The position numbers were made by a program, and so were the translations under genes. Of a DNA stretch of 64,000 nucleotides, positions 60,992 through 64,000 are shown in pieces (within the stretch, counting starts at the first letter, position 1; each line of letters begins with the position of its first letter). A model generated the notes under the pieces. That model was not told where the DNA came from and did no database searches. It was given only the letters and a program-made list of their open reading frames with translations. Source of the DNA: Azolla caroliniana (taxonomy: Eukaryota > Polypodiophyta); the NCBI GenBank assembly GCA_043228905.1, contig JBHGNT010000009.1:12648001-12712000 (forward strand), in the 5' to 3' direction.

Positions 60992-62950
60992 GTGCATGCA
61001 CGGGAATCAAGAAAAGGCGCCACGCATGGAGAAAGAAAACCTTCGCCACGTAGAGTCCCTTTACTCTCAGAAGCGGCTAAGAAATGGCTGAAGCAACACG
61101 GTCTAGAGGGATTCTTGCGAATAGTCGAAGCACCGCCGCACAGAGATGCGGAAAATGTCGTTAAAGACATCGACACAGAGGTCATCACCGAGGAAGCCAT
61201 CTGAGCCATGACCGGCCTACCGGAAGGGGGAATCTACTCGATCGACAACCCTTCGCAGGAGCTGCTGAAGAGGTATTTTGGGGAATACTCCCTAGGCAGC
61301 AAGCCTTACTGCACGCAATGCGGTGAAGACCTTTTGTTTCGGGAAATTGCTCGGGTACTCCACGAGTATGGCCACCCCCGACCACCGGCGATGCCTAGGA
61401 ATAGAGCCGGTTTGATCATAGCCACCTACGAGGGAGTACAGGTGGATTGGCTGGTAATGATTGTCGACAGCCTGAGCATTGCCATCGTCTCAATAAAAGA
61501 TGGCAAAAGGATGTGGACAGCAGTGGCACAATGGGTCACTCTGTTAGCACCGTCGGTGGAGCCCATGAAACAAAGGAAGAGGGGAAGACCTACAAAATCG
61601 ACCCCCAAAACAGCTTCAAAATGGCAGCAACTCCTGGCTACGCAGACGAAGGAACGGCCTAATCAGAAGCGGCTGGCAGAGAAGGAGGCATCGGTGGACA
61701 CCTCGGGGGGACTGTTGAAAATCAAGTTGCGCCTGTCAGAACAAGCAGCAACAGCCAGAACTGCAGCCGTCATGTGACGTAACCGTCAATAGTAGGCTCG
61801 TGACCAATGAAAACGTCATCCCACGACTAGAACCGGCACGACCACAAGGCACCAGTAGTCGATGGCTCCGATGGGTAGCAGAACAAGTAACCGGTGTTAT
61901 CTGCCAGTTAGAAGCGGAAGAGAAAGCGCAGGAAGCCCGGTTGCTAGCCACAACCGAGGAATTAGAGATGGCCCGGTCAAGAATCCGGAGCATGGAAGAA
62001 GACATAGAGAAGGCCAGAACAGAAATGGCCAAGTTGGTCATAGAAGGACCACATCAATCGGAACCGGTGACCCCGGTAACTCTATAGAATGATCAAACGC
62101 CGATGATGGCGGCAGGCCCGGATACTCATAAATCCTCAGCACAAGAACTCGCCACACTAAGGGAAGACCTGGCAGCACAAGAAGCCTTATGAGCCAGGGA
62201 ACGAGAATTGAAAAAAGTGGCGGAGAAGGAACAAAGGAGAACGGTCGACAACCTCCGCCGAACAGAGGAAAGCTTGAGAAGAGGTCATCAAGCGTATGAC
62301 TGACTGAAAGAAGAGAAAGACAAACTCCTGTAAGAAAAAGAGAAACTCCAGAGGACGGCAGAAGTGGAGATTGAGCGCCTCAAAAAAGAGCTCTGGCAAC
62401 AAAAAGATCGTGAGGACCGTGCTCGCCGGCTTATCAATCAAAAGCTCAAACAAAAAACCGACGACTTCGACTGACTGCACCGGGATTATAAGCATTTGGA
62501 TGCCGATCATAAGAAATTGACTACTGAAAGTGACCGGCCGTAGGAAAAGTGCAGAGAACTCCGGGAGGAAGTTAACCGGTTGACGGCAGCATTGATGGAA
62601 GAGTAGTCGAAGGGAGCCGAAGTAGCGAACAACTAGCGGCAGTAGGGAAAGAGCGATTGGACCTGCAAGTGCAACACCATGAGGAAACGGAGTGCGCTAC
62701 AATGACTCTAAATAGAGTTCAGACGACATATCAGACCCAACTCATGCACTACAGAAGCCAAGAAGTGGCAACCGCGAGCCTGATCAAACAATTGAAGGAC
62801 GAAAAACAGGTCGCGGAAAACAAGACAAAGATGGGGTTGGGGCGGATCCAGGACATCGTACTGGCATGGAGGAATCGAACGAAGCAATTGGTGGAAGAAA
62901 GCTCAGTACAGTGGTGGTCGAAGTGGGCTAAGCAGGCACCAGAGCTATAG
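60992..62950 (+). pseudogene. Gypsy K extra ORF with coiled coils and AT-hook-like motif
   Basis: Starts near MHARESRKGATHGERK. Domain-like part SEAAKKWLKQHGLEGFL, TGLPEGGIYSIDNP and LFREIARVLHEYGH shared with H; then KQRKRGRPTKSTPK, whose Arg-Gly-Arg-Pro core resembles an AT-hook; then long Glu/Lys/Arg/Leu heptad-rich coiled coils (61800-62650). In-frame stops at 61202-61204 (TGA where H keeps CGT-type Arg), and several in the coiled-coil region, plus shifts, break it. An AT-hook and coiled coil suggest a nuclear DNA-binding scaffold; role unknown. Confidence 0.6.
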
Positions 62951-63018
62951 TTGTTGCAAGCAGATGTAGAAAACCAGTGGAAAGAGGGCGACAAAGTTTA
63001 CATCCTTGATAAAGAAAG

Positions 63019-63064
63019 TGTAAAGAATCAAGAGATGGATTCTTGTGAAGCGGAATAGGTGTGA

Positions 63065-63108
<44 letters not shown>

Positions 63109-63418
63109 AGATAGACAGACAGACAGACAGAGTATACGCAAGATTAAGTATATTAACAAAGGAGAAAGACACGACACTATACAAGGTGGGAGGAGGGTGC
63201 TTTATGTAGTCACCCTCTCTCTTCATTAACAACAAGACTCATGGAGCATGGGGAATGTGAAAGCTCATAAGTTATGTGTCATAGAATATGATTCTATGAC
63301 TCATACTAAATGCTAGAATACAAAGAGGTGACATAATGGCGACTCTTGACCATTGGAGTGTCTATTCACTCTCAAGGTGAGTTCACACACTAGACCAAGT
63401 TGAGCTTGATTCTCAACA
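63019..63418 (-). repeat. Copia L 3' LTR
   Basis: 400 bp with TGTGTG and AGACAGACAGAC microsatellites at 63070-63130, matching the CA/CT run of copia C LTRs on the other strand. A polypurine-like TTGAGGGGGC lies just outside (reverse at 63419-63430). Confidence 0.9.
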
Positions 63419-63647
63419 TGCCCCCTCAAGCTCAAGTCAGGTCGGTTTCAGACGGTATCCGAAATCCGCTTTGACTTGCGTTCCGAAGTCCGCGTCAACT
63501 CGCTTTTATGCAGAGTTGCGGAATCCATGCTCCAGCTTGCGTTGTGTATAGTTGCGAAGTCTGTGCTTCGGCTTGCGTCTTTCTTCGCGGCTTTGCGCGG
63601 TAGATCGGCTCTTCGCTGCTTCGTTGCGTGGTTGCGTAATCCACACG

Positions 63648-63977
63648 TTATTGTGTAATGTCTTCAGTACTCCCTCTCAAGCTTGGCAGGTCAGGGATCG
63701 TCAATCCGAGATCGGTCATTAATTGCCACAGCTTGTCAGCTCCTAGGGCTTTAGTGAAGATGTCGACCGTTTGAAGATTTGTGCTAATGTGTTGTAGGTC
63801 GACATCACCAGCTAGAACGCGCTCTCGGATGAAGTGATAGTGCACTTCAATGTGCTTTTTCTGCGCGTGGAACACCGGGTTCCATGCCAGATAGATACTG
63901 CTCATGTTGTCGCAGTAAAGGGAAGTCAGATCCTTGATGGATACACGCCCAGATCCTTGAGTATCCTTTTGAGCCAT
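63648..63977 (-). pseudogene. Copia L RNase H end
   Basis: Reads DLTSLYCDNMSSIYLAWNPV, then KHIEVHYHFIRERVLAGDVD and LQTVDIFTKALGADKLWQ; closely parallel to copia C 26630-26950. The N-terminal residues (MAQKDTQGSG) look frame-altered. It extends beyond the window on the 5' side. Confidence 0.8.
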
Positions 63978-64000
63978 ACGGTTTCACACATACCTACGGC

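Larger units (their letters stand above)
59663..63013 (+). mobile_element. Gypsy retrotransposon K (Tat/Ogre-like), 5'-truncated
   Basis: Starts inside integrase zinc module, then integrase core and C-terminus, a spacer and a long extra ORF. Same family as H (8453-14737), sense orientation. No LTR seen; copia L begins 6 bases after the last K sequence. A tail of 60750-60990 has no gene. Confidence 0.75.
63019..64000 (-). mobile_element. Copia retrotransposon L, C family, cut by window edge
   Basis: LTR 63019-63418, then a tail similar to copia C (63419-63647) and RNase H, all in minus orientation. The left flank GAAAG (63014-63018) is the candidate target duplication; the other end is outside. 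Same family as C: LTR ends TGTAAAGAATC and ATTCTCAACA are the reverse of C. Confidence 0.9.

Overview
The window is a dense nest of transposable elements and broken genes from what looks like a land-plant nuclear genome. Evidence for a plant: copia elements whose primer-binding site begins TGGTATCAGAGC (initiator tRNA-Met type), long CT microsatellites in LTRs, spliced genes with GT-AG introns, and a plant-type HAD-phosphatase-like ORF. Two intact chromodomain gypsy elements look self-primed, a feature I associate with Tcn1-like chromoviruses of mosses, lycophytes and fungi, so a non-seed plant is my best guess. That is inference; no host housekeeping gene is present to confirm it. I see no rRNA gene, convincing tRNA gene or CRISPR array.

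Layout. 1-8452: decayed gypsy element G (plus), split by complete copia F (minus, 1460-6651, target duplication CGCAT). 8453-14737: decayed gypsy H (minus) with one LTR, deleted RT core and an extra ORF after the integrase. 14738-16278 plus 27611-27866: left arm of an inverted duplication holding the 3' end of a DNA-methyltransferase-like gene; it is split by copia C (16279-27610), which is itself split by intact gypsy A (17572-23383, target duplication GGGAG). 28-31 kb: a low-confidence ORF and two LTR-like repeats with antisense tRNA-like modules. 31044-31974: copia fragment M. 31975-35797: right duplication arm plus the longer copy of the ParB-like/N6-N4 methyltransferase pseudogene (minus). 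37177-49245: a DDE-like (DUF7869-type) pseudogene split by a 9.65-kb DNA transposon D (37810-47457, TTAT target duplication). 49246-59662: copia J (plus), split by gypsy B (51398-57211, minus, target duplication CATGT), by a 793-bp solo LTR (target duplication CCGTG) and by a third tRNA-like-bearing LTR-like repeat. 59663-63013: gypsy K (plus), sister of H, with a long coiled-coil extra ORF. 63019-64000: copia L (minus), same family as C, cut by the window edge.

How the parts work. A and B are almost identical, uninterrupted and flanked by perfect target duplications, so they are probably recent and perhaps still mobile. In both, Gag and Pol overlap in a -1 arrangement with a GTTAAAC heptamer, a 7-base spacer and a predicted hairpin. 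The base pairs just after the 5' LTR are complementary to the LTR at the predicted transcript start, which suggests self-priming. An antisense tRNA-like module (A box and B box) sits at the outer end of U3. The DNA transposon D carries a DDE-type transposase gene, a HAD-like gene, at least one other spliced gene, and large arrays of the palindrome TAGCTAATTAGCTA. Several of its stop codons are what C-to-T change at CHG or CG sites would produce. Most other coding regions in the window are also broken by stops, frameshifts or deletions.
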